A stretch of 64,000 nucleotides of DNA from Aurantiochytrium sp. KH105 (Eukaryota > Sar > Bigyra > Thraustochytrida > Thraustochytriidae), in contig BGKB01000033.1 in the NCBI GenBank assembly GCA_003116975.1, positions 372,001-436,000 on the forward strand, written 5' to 3'. A model generated the notes under the pieces. The model did not search any database and was not told the DNA's origin. It saw nothing but the letters and a program-made list of their open reading frames with translations. Positions 37,788 through 48,836 of this stretch are shown one piece after another (the first letter of the stretch is position 1; every line of letters begins with the position of its first letter). Both the position numbers and the translations under genes were made by a program.

Positions 37788-39117
37788 CGCCAATCTCTTT
37801 TTTCTTTCTCTTATTCGCTCTTTTCTCTGTTGGTTGCAGGAGCTCCACTCATCCCCCAAATCACAAGGGAATGAATGCACCGTCCATGGTGCGTGCCTTG
37901 CGGGAAGCTGCGATGACGCCGCACAACCCAAGCGCCGTTGCGAGCTTGTTGCGTGCAGCAGCTCGTCACCAGGCGGTGCGCGGCGTTGCGTTGCTAATCT
38001 GCGCCACAAAAAGCCTCGCTGTGATGACTGACCCCCCAAAGATTTTCATTGGAGGAATCGGCGGCGGCCGGCAGCGAGCGGCTCGCGGGCGGATGCTGAC
38101 CGCGGCAGCGGAGGAGGATGACTGTCGCGGTCGGCGCGCGCCGAGCTCGAAGTCAGTCGATCGGCCGAGCCTTTATATTTCATTTCACGGTCAGTCCCAT
38201 CCCACGCAGACGCCGATCGTGGAATGTTGCAGCAGGCAGGCGCTACAGAGGCTGGGATGGTCAAGACGAGGAATTCCAAGTTCAACGGCCTCATGCGATC
38301 GATGAACGATGGGGACTCTTATCGCCTTGCAAATGCATTTTGCTGCGTCGACAAAAAGTAGAAGTTTGGACGGAGGAGTTTGGGATGTTTGCGAAACAGC
38401 ATCACCAACAAGGCCACGTAAGCACGGTCAACGAAATGCGCATTTTGGCGCATATTCGACGCTGTTTGCAATGTGCAGCAGCAGAAGAAATCGCGTTTGA
38501 GACGACGTCCTGGACAGTTGCAGGGTGCACGAAATTTGCTCTCTCATATCTCGTTCATGATTAGGTCTCGGTCAAATGAACGGATGTTTGCCCTCGCCAA
38601 GTTCTCTCCGCGTGTTGTTCTCCCGAGATTTTTCGCGGAGCTTGATTGGACTTCCTCGTCCTCGTCGTCCTCCTTGGCTACATAAGATCTTGTTCCCCAA
38701 ATCGCGCACGACGCTGACGGCCGCAAAGCGATGCGAAGCGCCACATCCCGAACAACGCCTGGCCGTGCTGTCGCCGCCACTCCGCTGCCGGCCGCGGGGG
38801 TCGTCAGGCGGTCGTGCACGGGAGGTCGTGCACGGGAGGCTTCCTTGGCTCCGGGTCCGCGCCGCGCATGTCCGCGCATGCAGTCTGGGCCTTGCGCAGG
38901 TTCCAAGTCGCAGAGGCAGGTTGGTTGTCTCGCACTGCCCGGCCGCTGCGATGCAAGAATGAACGACTGACTGGTGACTGTGCACGCAGCGAATGGCCCA
39001 CAGGCATGGACAAATACCCGACTTGTGCGGGCAGCGGCAAAAGGGAAGAAAGATGGAAAGAAAAAGATCCAAAAAGGAAATGGGAAAAAGATAGCGCACA
39101 CAAGGCCCGCGATCGAG

Positions 39118-39178
39118 GCTAGCTAGCGAGCTGCAGCCCAGCTAGCTCGCTACAGCTAGCTAGCTAGCTAGCTCGTTG
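39118..39178. repeat. GCTAGC palindrome cluster
   Basis: Dense AGCTAGC and GCTAGCGAGCTGC elements that can pair with themselves on one strand. Similar clusters lie in block 1 near 19703-19728, 23786-23805 and 24768-24800. Confidence 0.75.
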
Positions 39179-39583
39179 GCCGCCGCACCGGCTGCGACGG
39201 TGCCTGCGAGCGGATCCGCCCTGCATCCGTGCCGTCGACGCGCGCGCGCTCTTCCTCTGCCCTGCTTGTGCCGCGGAGGCGGCTCGGTTGGGCCAGATCA
39301 GGCAGGCACAAGGTCGCGCGCCATCAACTCGCCCAAGCGACCCCAGACCCGAGACGCTCCGTCCTGGCTGCGCCCCACGCACGCGAGCGATCCCGCCAAG
39401 CACGCCGCGAGGGAGGCCTTCCTTCCCAAGGATCGAGCAACCGAGCAAGCCAAGCAAGACTCGTAAGCCAAGCCAAGCCTAGTTCGCTGCCCCCAAAGCC
39501 CACCTCAAATTCTCCTAAAAAACCCCTTCCGTCGCAGGCTTTTCCTTCTCTCATCCTTTCCTTTTCTCCTTCTGCCTCGTGCC

Positions 39584-39614
39584 TTCCTTCCTTCCTTCCT
39601 TCCTTCCTTCCTTC

Positions 39615-39709
<95 letters not shown>

Positions 39710-39712
39710 TCA
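39584..39712. repeat. (CCTT)n then (TTTC)n microsatellite
   Basis: About eight CCTT units pass directly into about twenty-four TTTC units, the same kind of one-base unit change seen at 21530. Confidence 0.95.
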
Positions 39713-40545
39713 TTCCGCTGCCTTCCTTCTCCCTGTCTTCCGCGCGTTCCATTCATTCACCTCTCCCAAGAAAGAAGGAAAGAAGGAAACAAACAAAGAA
39801 ACAAAGAAACAAAGAAACAGAGAGGGAAAGAGCAGAGAAAGAAAGAAAGAAACAAACAAACAAACAAACAAACAAACAACCAGAGAAAGAAAGAAACAGA
39901 GACCGTCGCCCTCCTCCCTCCCTCCCTCCCCTCCCTCCCTCCTCGACGCAGGCGACGCGACGCACGCAGCGCGGGCAGAGCGGCTTCGACGGCGGCGCGC
40001 GGAGGCATCGCGCGGCGGGCGTCGGGAGCGGAGGCCGCGCGGCGGCACCGGGGCGCAGGCGCGCGCGCGGGGCGGGCGCAGCGCAGCGCGGCGCAGCGCG
40101 GCGCGCAGCCGCAGCCGCAGCCGCAGCGCGCCGGCGCGCGAGCGGGCGCAGCCGGAGGCCGGCAGCGGCATCCGCGAACGTCGGCCTGAGTCCATCTCCG
40201 ATCGCCGCGCCCGCGACACCGCCCGCCTGCGCGCCCGCCCGATCGCGCGCCTGCGAGCGCGCGGCGCGAGGACGCGGCGCGAGCAGCAGCAGCTGGCGCG
40301 GGCGCGAGCGCGCGAGCGGGCGTCGTTGGCTGGCAGGCAGGCGCCGCGGCGACGGGGCCTCCTTTCCTTTCCTTCTCCGCCTTCTCCGCCTTCTTGTCGA
40401 AGTGAAGGTCGCGCTTGTTGAAGGTGAGCGTGGCCGCCGTGGTCGCCGCGAGCGTCCGCGGCCGGGTCGGTTTCCGGCCTGGCATCGCGCACGTGCTCGG
40501 GCTGGGCGAGGCTAGAGACCAGACTGGACGAGGGGCGGCTTGACT

Positions 40546-40645
40546 CGGCTCGGCTCGGCTCGGCTCGGCTTGGCTTGGCTTGGCTTGGCTCGGCTTGGCT
40601 TGGCTTGGCTTGGCTTGGCTTGGCTTGGCTTGGCTTGGCTTGGCC
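40546..40645. repeat. (GGCTC)/(GGCTT)n microsatellite
   Basis: About twenty pentanucleotide units. The first few are GGCTC and the rest mainly GGCTT with occasional GGCTC, 200 bases before the histone deacetylase start. Confidence 0.93.
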
Positions 40646-40789
40646 TGGCCAGGCTCGGCTCGCCGTCCGTCCCAAGCCATCTATCTATCTCGACGCGACA
40701 CCGTCAAGCCAACCCGACACAGCACAGCACAGCACAGCCCGAGCGAGCGAGCCTCGCCTCGCCTCGCCGCGTGGCGCGGCCTCGCGCGG

Positions 40790-40816
40790 CCTAGCCTAGC
40801 CTAGCCTAGCCTAGCC
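40790..40816. repeat. (CCTAG)n microsatellite
   Basis: About five GCCTA/CCTAG units ending 37 bases before the histone deacetylase start codon, so probably within its promoter or 5' UTR. Confidence 0.85.
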
Positions 40817-40852
40817 GCGCCTGCCTTCCGGGGTCTCGTCGGGCAGGACGCC

Positions 40853-40966
40853 ATGGACGCGCTCGTCGCAGAGGCCGAGGCGCAGCGCCGGCAGCAGCAG
40901 CAGCAGCGCGAGGAAAAGCAGCACGAGCTCGAAAAGCAGCAGCAGCAGCGGCAGGAGGTCAAGGTT

Positions 40967-41000
<34 letters not shown>

Positions 41001-43285
41001 TCGAGCAGCAGCAGGCCGCGGGAGCGCAGGCGTCGCCGACCGCGGCGACAGCAGCGAGATCGCAGCTCGCAGCGGCGGCGCGGCCGCGCGAAAGCCCACA
41101 GCTGTCGGGGTCCGGACTGACGACGGCGCAGAACGGCGAAGACGAGGCCAACGAGGGCGGGCTCAAGGGCAGCAACAGCAGCAGCAGCCTTGCCAGCAGC
41201 CTCGCAGCGCCCTCGAGCCCGCTCCGCGCACCGCTCTTCCCCTCCCTCGGCAGCGGCGGCAGCTTCGGAAACCTGCAGTTTGGGAACCTCCTCGGCGGCC
41301 AGCAGGAACCCCCGCGCCGCCCCGAGCTCTGGAACAGGCGCCAGCCCACCGGCGACGACCAGCCCGAGGATGGCGTCGATCAGGCGCAGACCGGCCTCGA
41401 GGCCGCCGAGAGGAAGGCTCTCGACGCAGCCACGTCCGCCCACGAAAAGTACCGCGACTACCTACGCGACCACTTTGACGACCTCGTCGAGAACATACCC
41501 TCGAGCCCCGGCGACGTCACCTTTATCAACTCGTCCATCTCGCCCTCTGCGCGCAGGAGGCCGGCCGTCAGCCGCCTCATGCAGACCCAGCGTGGCGTCA
41601 TCCCCGACGGAAGACGCCGCGTCATCGGCCTCATTTTTGATGAAATCATGCTCTTGCACGGGCACCCCACCATCGCGCATCCAGAGCGCCCGGCGCGCAT
41701 TCTCTGCGTCATGAAAACCTTTGAGCTCACCGGGCTCATCGCGCGCATGAACCACCTCGCGTCCGTCGACGCCGAGCCCGCCGACCTCCTCAAGATCCAC
41801 TTGCAAAAGCACCTTGATGCCGTCGACAGTCTGCGCGACCCAAATGTTCGCCAGGTCGAACACCCGCGCCTCGAGCTTCAGTCAGCCTTTGCCAACGAAC
41901 ACACCGCCGCAGCCTCGTACCGTACGGCGGGTGGCGTCATGGAGCTCGTCAAGGCTGTCATCGACGGACGCGTCAAGAATGGCCTCGCTATCGTTCGCCC
42001 CCCGGGCCATCATGCCGAAGATGCCTGCATCAAGGGCTTCTGTGTATTCAACAACATTGCCATCGCCGCCGCCTACGCTGCCGAAACCATGCGCCCGGAC
42101 GATGCCGACGGAGACATGGATTGCTGCGGCGACAATGCCACCGCGCGAGCTCCCGTGGCACCCAAGCCCCTAAAGACATCGGCCTCCAGCAACAGTGTTG
42201 GCGGCGACAGCACCGGAAGCGGCAACGGGAACTCTAACGGCGTTCATGACGCGGATCGACCGCGATCTCAAACCCGACAGCGAGAGGCCAGCATGGACGA
42301 CAGAGAGACTGGCGCCGCCCGGGGCGCAAGTGGCGCGCGACACAACTCCGACTCCCGGACCTTGCGCAAAAAGGCCAAAAGGGTCGCCACCAATTACCGC
42401 CCCACAAAGAGACCTGCGCGCGTGCTTATTGTCGATTGGGACGTGCACCATGGCAACGGCACGCAAACCGCTTTTGACAAGGATCCCAACGTGCTCGTTT
42501 TCAGCGTCCATCGCTGGGACCTTGGACGTTTCTACCCGGGTGGGCCCGGGGGCGGCCCGGACCACGTCGGCTCGGGCGCAGGCTTTGGCCGCAACATTAA
42601 TATTGGCTGGAATGGCATCGGTCCCTTTGGTGACGCCGAATATCTCGCTGCCTGGCAACATGTACTTATGCCTGCAGCCCGCCACTTCAATCCCGATATT
42701 GTCCTCGTCAGCGCTGGCTTCGATGCTGCCCTCGGCGACCCTCTCGGCGGCTGTGCCATCACGCCCGAAGGCTACGGCGCTTTACTTCACGAACTCATGA
42801 GTCTCGCCAATGCGCGTATTATTCTTGCACTCGAGGGAGGCTACAGTCTTCAGGCACTCTCCGAGTCGCACCTTGTCTGCGCTGCTGTTCTCATGGGCGC
42901 ACCGCCACCCCCGCTCACGCAGCCTCTCAAACCTCCCAGTGAACAGGGCATCGCTGCCATTGCCGCCACGCTCCGTGCGCATCGTATGGCCTACTGGCAC
43001 GCCCTCGAGGTCGGCGATGGTGTCATTCAACGTCAGCTCGCATGGATCGCCGGCTCCGTCGACCTTTTGCGTATGGTCACGCTCGGCGAGGAGTTTCATC
43101 GCTCTCACATGGCATACGTCACCGGGGCGGGTCGGCGCGGCGAGTTCATTGACGGGCCTCGCAAGCCCAATGTCCGTCGACAGCCGGGTGGAGACGAAGA
43201 GGACGACGACGATGATGATGACAAGAGTGGATCTGCACCCGGTCAGGCCGCTCAGGTTGCGAGCGACATGGACCACGACCTCTAG
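40853..43285 (+). CDS. Class II histone deacetylase
   Basis: An 810-residue zinc-dependent deacetylase of the Hda1/HDAC6 type, expected to remove acetyl groups from histone or other lysines. The N-terminus is a poly-Gln coiled coil (about residues 10-60), then a Ser/Gly-rich stretch. The catalytic domain begins near 260 (LIFDEIMLLHGHPTIAHPERP). Active-site parts are RPPGHHAED (about 381), DWDVHHGNGTQ with zinc ligands D530 and H532, GFDAALGDPLG with D624, and LEGGYS with the catalytic Tyr near 664. Tyr rather than His argues for an active enzyme. Between AAAYAAETM (about 420) and ARVLIVDWD (about 523) sits a roughly 100-residue polar, Ser/Asn/Arg-rich insertion absent from typical family members, probably a disordered loop. 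The ATG at 40853 is in good context. Confidence 0.92.
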
Positions 43286-43539
43286 GCCTAGCATTGATAT
43301 TTCTTATATTCGCCCAGAGCTCGTTAAGATTATTTGCCTTTTCTTTTCAAAAACCTTTACTTTACTAGCGGTCCAAAAATGTAGTGGGAAAGAAGAGAAG
43401 CGGAACCATCGAAACGGTCGACAAAAGACCCCAAAAATTCATTGTCGCAATTTTTAGAAAAAAGAAGCAACATCAGCAAGAAAAGAGCTGGGGACGCACG
43501 AGAAAGAATAGATAATACTTTGATTGGTTTTTGGATGCC

Positions 43540-45036
43540 CTAGATGGCTTTTCCGGGATTCATGCGGTTCTCCGGGTCAAGAGCGTGCTTGATGGCGGCC
43601 ATGGTATCCACCGCAACCGTCCCGCACTCTTGCTCGAGCCAGCGCCGTTTGCCATAGCCAATGCCATGCTCGCCCGTGCACGTTCCCTCATTGTCAATGG
43701 CGCGCTGTACAAGACGATCGTTGAACGCAAAGATCTTGTCAAGATACTCTTGGGATTCATCGGGACGCGCCAAGAGAATCACGTGAAAGTTGCCGTCGCC
43801 GACATGGCCAAAAAGTGGCGCAGGAATGCCCGTCGCCTCAATGTCTTTCATCGTCTCCTCGACAAAGTCGGTAAGCTTTGTGATGGGCACGCAAATATCC
43901 GTAGGAGAGCCACGGCATCCAGGACGCAGCTGCTGCACAGCCCAGTATGCCTCGTGCCGCGCCTTCCACAACTTGCGGCGATCTTCTTCTGCGTACGCAA
44001 AGTGGAATTCGCCTTCCATGCCCAGTTCAGATGTAATTTCGCGCATCGTATCTACTTGCTCGCGCACGGCCGATTCCGATCCGTGGAACTCCAAAAAGAG
44101 ACCCGGCATGGTTGTCGACATGCCCAGAGAGCTGATCGCATCACTGCGGGCAGAAACGGCCGCCAATGTGTTCGCACAAAGGAACTCTGCGCGAGCCAAC
44201 GGCACACCGTACTGGAGAGCAGTCACCACGGAATCCACGGCGCCACGCACAGAAGGGAAAGAGCAGACCGCGGCGGCCACTGACTCGGGTTGGCCATGGA
44301 GTCGCAGGGCAACCTCGGTCACGCACGCTAAGGTGCCCTCACTGCCCACAATCAAGTTGGTCAGGTCGTAACCGGCGCTCGATTTGCGAGCACGCGTGCC
44401 TGTACGCATGATGCGCCCGTCGGCGAGAACGCACGTTAGACCCATCACATTATCCTTCATGACTCCGTAGCGGACCGCGCTCGTCCCCGAAGCTCCGGTT
44501 GCGACCATGCCTCCAACGCTAGCATCTGCGCCCGGATCCACGGAAAAGTGCAAGCCTGTGTCGCGAATAAAGTCATTGAGTGCTGTGCGCGTAATGCCTG
44601 CCTGCACGCGGCAGTCCATGTCGCTGGCGTTCACCTCGAGCACTTGGTTCATGTGTAAGCTGAGATCAATCGAGAGGCCACCTTCGAGTGCAGCGACGTG
44701 ACCCTCGAGGCTTGTGCCACAGCCAAATGGGATCACCGGGCTCTGCGTCTCCTGAGCAATACGCATCGCCTCGCTGACCTCCTCGGTGGTCCGTGGCGCA
44801 AAGACGACGTCCGGGGCCACAGGGTCGTGAAAGCTTTCGTCCGTCCCGTGGGCTTTGAGGACTGCCTCGGACGTGAACACCTGCTCGTCGCCGAAGCGGT
44901 CGCGCAGCTTTTGCACGAGCGCACTCGCATCGCCGCGTCTCGCGAGCTGAGGCGCCGCCAGGCCGCTCAGGCCTCGCCGCAAGCCTACGAAGCTGGCAAA
45001 GCCGCGCGCCGCGGCGCGTGACGATTGCGAAAGCAT
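43540..45036 (-). CDS. LDHD: D-lactate dehydrogenase (cytochrome), mitochondrial
   Basis: Oxidises D-lactate to pyruvate with FAD and passes electrons toward cytochrome c. The 498-residue protein starts at the ATG at 45036 with a mitochondrial presequence rich in Ser, Arg and Ala (MLSQSSRAAARGFASFVGLR). The FAD-binding domain has PVIPFGCGTSLEGHVAALEG, VDPGADASVGGMVATGASGT and IVGSEGTLACVTEV. The C-terminal FAD-oxidase cap has FGHVGDGNFHVI, GTCTGEHGIGYGKR and the typical end LDPENRMNPGKAI. These fit LDHD/DLD1 better than the related glycolate oxidase GlcD or D-2-hydroxyglutarate dehydrogenase, though D-2-hydroxy-acid specificity cannot be read exactly. It is convergent with the histone deacetylase, 254 bases apart. 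Confidence 0.9.
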   Translation of the reverse strand: MLSQSSRAAARGFASFVGLRRGLSGLAAPQLARRGDASALVQKLRDRFGDEQVFTSEAVLKAHGTDESFHDPVAPDVVFAPRTTEEVSEAMRIAQETQSPVIPFGCGTSLEGHVAALEGGLSIDLSLHMNQVLEVNASDMDCRVQAGITRTALNDFIRDTGLHFSVDPGADASVGGMVATGASGTSAVRYGVMKDNVMGLTCVLADGRIMRTGTRARKSSAGYDLTNLIVGSEGTLACVTEVALRLHGQPESVAAAVCSFPSVRGAVDSVVTALQYGVPLARAEFLCANTLAAVSARSDAISSLGMSTTMPGLFLEFHGSESAVREQVDTMREITSELGMEGEFHFAYAEEDRRKLWKARHEAYWAVQQLRPGCRGSPTDICVPITKLTDFVEETMKDIEATGIPAPLFGHVGDGNFHVILLARPDESQEYLDKIFAFNDRLVQRAIDNEGTCTGEHGIGYGKRRWLEQECGTVAVDTMAAIKHALDPENRMNPGKAI

Positions 45037-46898
45037 GACGGACGGACGGCCGTCCAACCCAACTTCTGTGGCGTGCTCGCTGCAGCGCACGTGGCAACGA
45101 ACGAAGCTTAAGCGTGTACGCTCGAGATCGGCCGGTTTCTGATCTAAAGGCAGTCGCCTTCCTCTGTCTTGCCCAACCGCGCGACGCGGGCAAACACGAT
45201 CTGTGCAAGATTGATTGCCTCCTCACCTCCTCTGAACACTTCTTATCACTCGTAGCATACGGCGCCAATCAGAGAGAACGAACCAGATGTTTTTTGTTTC
45301 CTTCTTGCTCCGCCAAGAAAGAATACGGCAGCTGCAGCTGCCGCTGATCCTGTGCTCGCCAAGCGAGCCTCGCAGGCCTATGAATGGCTGCGGCTCCGCT
45401 CGAGTTCTACGATTCGGTAATGTGCAGACCACGAGGGCGCCGACAGGGAAGGCGCTTTTGTGCTCTTGCAAATCCGGCCCGAGTCCGTCCCTCTCGCGCA
45501 AGATGCGGAACCGAACGCCAGGAGCGATCCGCGATGAGGGATCCGCGAATCGCGGCCGAGGTCTTCGTCGCAGAACGGTGCCGGGAACGGCTTTTACGGC
45601 TGAAAGCGTAGGCTACATGCGGAAAGTAGGGCCTCATACGCTATGTTGAGTATGGAAGAGACATCTGTGCTGGTCCAGACAAGCAATTGTAGCAAGAGAA
45701 ACTCCTGAAAAAGCAGCAGCCGTAGACACTATGATTTCATTGCAGTGCTGACGTAATGGGCCATACATGGTGACTCTTTATTCATTTGGCATGCAATGGG
45801 AAGAAAGACCCAAGCAGATCCAGCTGGGAAAGCTCAGGAGCCTAGTGGCCTGCCTGAATGTGAGGCCAAGTGAAAACGTGACGCTTCAACGTAGCAACAT
45901 TCGCAGTCGATTGATGAATGTGCGTCTGATGATAGAGAACCAGGTAGGATCTTTCATGCACGTGCGTACCCTTCACAGAGCTTACGACATGACGATCTTT
46001 TGCAGGTTTTCTCGAAACGAATAAATCGAAAACAACGGCATCGAAGCAGAACATCCTTCGCAAGCTGGTTATGCATGAGTCACCTACTGATCAGAATGTG
46101 CAAGTCTGATCTTCCAGTCGTAGCTCCTCTTCCTCCTTCTCCATTCCCGAACAACCTTCACCCGACGCTCTCTTTACAGCTTCCCGCCAGTCTCGCCATT
46201 CCGTCTCACTTTCACCATCTTCTCGTCTTGAGCCCTTCCGCCAGTTGATCTCTTTGCGTATGCGCTAACTCATACACCGCCGCTTGCTTCACTCCTCCAA
46301 ACCTTGCTCGCCATCTCGTTTTTTTCCCTCGAGCCCGTCGGCGCGCGGGGGTAGCCAACGAGTTACCCGGCCTCGCACCCAGCGCTTCGGCTTGCGCGGC
46401 GCGGACGCGCGGCTTACCGGGCCGCAAGAGACGCAGCGTGCCCCACGCGCCTTCGCCTATAGGAAAAGCAGCCTCGTCAATCGCGAAAGCGGAGAAGCAG
46501 CCCTTGCAGAAAGGAAAGCAAGAGCAGCAAAAAGCGCGGCAGGCGGAGGGGTCACGTCGCCTTCCCGAGGGGTCAAACCACGACGAGCAGAGACCAGACC
46601 GCGGCGACGAGGACGCCGCGCGCGGCCGCAGCCGAGGCGAGACACGCGAGCGGGCCGCGAGCAGCCGCCGCTAACGGCGCCGCCGCGAACGCCCGCGCCG
46701 CTGGACGGGCTTCGTGCCGCCAGGCGGACGTACACCGCGCCGCGCAGGAGCGCGATAGCGCCGCCGACGAGGGAGGACGGCGATTCGCGCCATCCTGGGC
46801 TGCCGCGACGACGGAGATCGCGCCGAGGCGAGCGCAGGGGCTGCGAAGAGAGCGGCAGACGCGGGCTCTCGCGCGGAGGGGCCTGAGGCGCGGGCCCT
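45037..46898. other. Divergent spacer with a possible small ORF
   Basis: 1.86 kb between LDHD (minus) and the DOT1-like gene (plus). A frame at 45384-45611 would give 75 residues (start MAAAPLEFYDSVMC, end ERCRERLLRLKA). Its ends look somewhat protein-like and a GT-AG pair inside could be an in-frame intron, but I do not recognise it. The right part (46280-46890) is very GC-rich, probably the promoter and 5' UTR of the DOT1-like gene. Confidence 0.35.
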
Positions 46899-48836
46899 AT
46901 GGGCGTCAAGGCCGTGGCCGTCGACGCCGACGAGCGGTACCAACGCGAGGTGCAGGCGTACGTGGCGAGAGTGAACAGACGCTTGCGAGAGAACCAAAGC
47001 AACGGCGCCACGAGCTCTTCGCAAACAGACAACCTTGAAGGTGGAGGCGCCTCGCAAAAAAAATCATACGCGGATTCGCAACCTCTCAAACACCAAGTCC
47101 ATGAAGATATCGCACAGCCACGACGCCAAGGGCTTCGAAGCAGAAGTCGAAGGTCAAGCAGTATACGAGCTGGGGGTTACTGCGAACACGACGATAGCTC
47201 TGACGACCTGAACCACAATGCGTTTGCCGCCGACGATGATGAAGACTACAAAGTCGAGCACGGTGAAAGAAACCATGACGATGGCGACGACTATAACGAT
47301 GACGACGACGACGACGACGATTACGATGACGATGACGATGACGACGAAGACTATGGTAAGCCAAGGACAGCAAAATCGAAACAGAAACAATATCGAAGAG
47401 CTTCCGGACGCAAAAGGAAAACAGGACCTGCGTCTGTTCTGAAACGGAAGAAGCGAGTCAGGGGCGGCACAACTGTTTCCAAACTCAGACGCATCGCAAA
47501 CGGCTGGACAGAGCACAGCGGTACCAATAACGATCTCTCCGACGTTGACGAGGCCAGCCAGGACCGACCAAACACTGGTCGCAACCCAACGACAGCCACA
47601 CCCCCCGTTCTCGCGACGCCTGCGATGAACGAAGCAGGATATGAATTTTCCGCCGTCTTTGCCTATCTGGAGAACAAGGGATGGGGCCTGTGCGTGCCCG
47701 ACCGGGACAACCTCACGTGGATCTACCTTAAAAACAAGACTGTTGTCTTTGATCGGACTTCTCAAGTCAAAAACAGGGACTTTTTCGAAAGCGAGGCCGC
47801 CGTCCTCAAGTATTTTCAAAACTCTCGGCATCTCATGGAAGGCTACATCCAGCATGCTCGCGAAATGGCAGCGAGTAAGGAAGACGGCGAAGCCACTGAC
47901 TTGCACGACGAAAAGGCTCTCCTTTCACCTTCAGCTCAGAAGTCGTCTCGCAAACAGACATTGCCCACACGAAAAGGCGAAGACGTTGACTTGCTGGATG
48001 GAATCCCATCCGGTCTCCCATCACTGAGATTCAAAACCCTGAAACAGAGACTGCCCATGCTCACCTACGAAGAGTGGGCTGAATATTGGGAGCACCTTAT
48101 CGAGTTTCATGGTGGTCTCCGCATCATGATGGAGCTCGGATTCCCGCGTGATCCTGGTGTTCGCGAGTATGACCGCCGCCGCGCCGGCTTTGCCACGCCC
48201 TCCTTTGTGCAAACGCTGATATCGTGCGCAAGTATTCGCGAAAACGATCGCTACCTCGACCTTGGATGTGGAATCGGCGCGACAGTGCTACCCGTGTGCA
48301 CGCTTGTGGGATGCCCTTCGGTTGGAATTGAAATGTGCTTAAATCGCGCGTCAGTCGCCAAGAAACTGAATGGCACGCTGCAGGAGGAGCTCGACAGACA
48401 CAAGATCTTTGGGGGTCGCGCTCGAATTTATCATGGAGACTACCTCGATGATCGCTTTGCTGACATTATTCGCCAGGCGACGGTCATCTTTCTGGGCAAT
48501 GACCCCACGTGGTTCCAATTTGACGAGCTACGTGAAACGAACAAGCTTGCAGAAAATATAATTATTGCAAGCAAGGTAGGGTCACGCATCGTGACGCTCA
48601 TGCCAATCAAGCGGCTTCACGACCCCTTCTTTGAAGGCTGTTTTCATTTTTCCACCTTTATGACGCTTCAGAACGCTAGTTCATGGTGCCCGGAGCGGCT
48701 ACATCTTCTTGTTTATCACAAGGTTTCCAACAAGTGGACGTGCGTCATCTGCAAGACGCGAAACCGCCTGCTGCACAATGGTCAGGGTCCATTGGTCACG
48801 GTCTGTGCAAACTGCAAGCATACGCGCAAGGTCTAA
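46899..48836 (+). CDS. DOT1-like SAM-dependent methyltransferase with zinc ribbon
   Basis: A 645-residue protein with a DOT1-type methyltransferase domain; DOT1 methylates Lys79 of histone H3. After a basic, acidic and disordered N-terminus (a poly-Asp tract around residues 130-150 and KRKKRVRGG) comes a small module (residues 245-310: YLENKGWGLCVPD to FFESEAAVLKYFQ) of a kind I associate with stramenopile proteins. The catalytic domain holds YLDLGCGIGATVLPV (about 451), GIEMCLNRASVAKKL, HGDYLDDRFAD and FLGNDPTWFQFDEL, the last in the place of the VNNFAF segment of DOT1. The C-terminus has CVICKTRN and CANCKHTRKV, a likely zinc ribbon that animal DOT1L lacks. Histone specificity is inferred from family; another target is possible. 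Confidence 0.78.
   Translation: MGVKAVAVDADERYQREVQAYVARVNRRLRENQSNGATSSSQTDNLEGGGASQKKSYADSQPLKHQVHEDIAQPRRQGLRSRSRRSSSIRAGGYCEHDDSSDDLNHNAFAADDDEDYKVEHGERNHDDGDDYNDDDDDDDDYDDDDDDDEDYGKPRTAKSKQKQYRRASGRKRKTGPASVLKRKKRVRGGTTVSKLRRIANGWTEHSGTNNDLSDVDEASQDRPNTGRNPTTATPPVLATPAMNEAGYEFSAVFAYLENKGWGLCVPDRDNLTWIYLKNKTVVFDRTSQVKNRDFFESEAAVLKYFQNSRHLMEGYIQHAREMAASKEDGEATDLHDEKALLSPSAQKSSRKQTLPTRKGEDVDLLDGIPSGLPSLRFKTLKQRLPMLTYEEWAEYWEHLIEFHGGLRIMMELGFPRDPGVREYDRRRAGFATPSFVQTLISCASIRENDRYLDLGCGIGATVLPVCTLVGCPSVGIEMCLNRASVAKKLNGTLQEELDRHKIFGGRARIYHGDYLDDRFADIIRQATVIFLGNDPTWFQFDELRETNKLAENIIIASKVGSRIVTLMPIKRLHDPFFEGCFHFSTFMTLQNASSWCPERLHLLVYHKVSNKWTCVICKTRNRLLHNGQGPLVTVCANCKHTRKV

Larger units (their letters stand above)
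37788..40852. other. Gene-poor, microsatellite-rich block 2
   Basis: A 3.1-kb gap between divergent genes. The left part (to about 38700) is less repetitive and includes an undecided open frame (38118-38564 plus) interrupted by a donor-like GTAAGC at about 38417. From 39100 it is repeats: GCTAGC palindromes, CCTT and TTTC arrays, purine and AAAC runs (39770-39890), a CCCT run (39910-39945), a GGCTC/GGCTT array and CCTAG units reaching the histone deacetylase start. No confident gene. Confidence 0.55.

Noticed and set aside
38118-38564. Plus-strand frame in block 2
   Set aside because: The later part looks faintly protein-like (MRILAHIRRCLQCAAAEE), but there is no domain, a donor-like site interrupts it and the first half is GC-driven.
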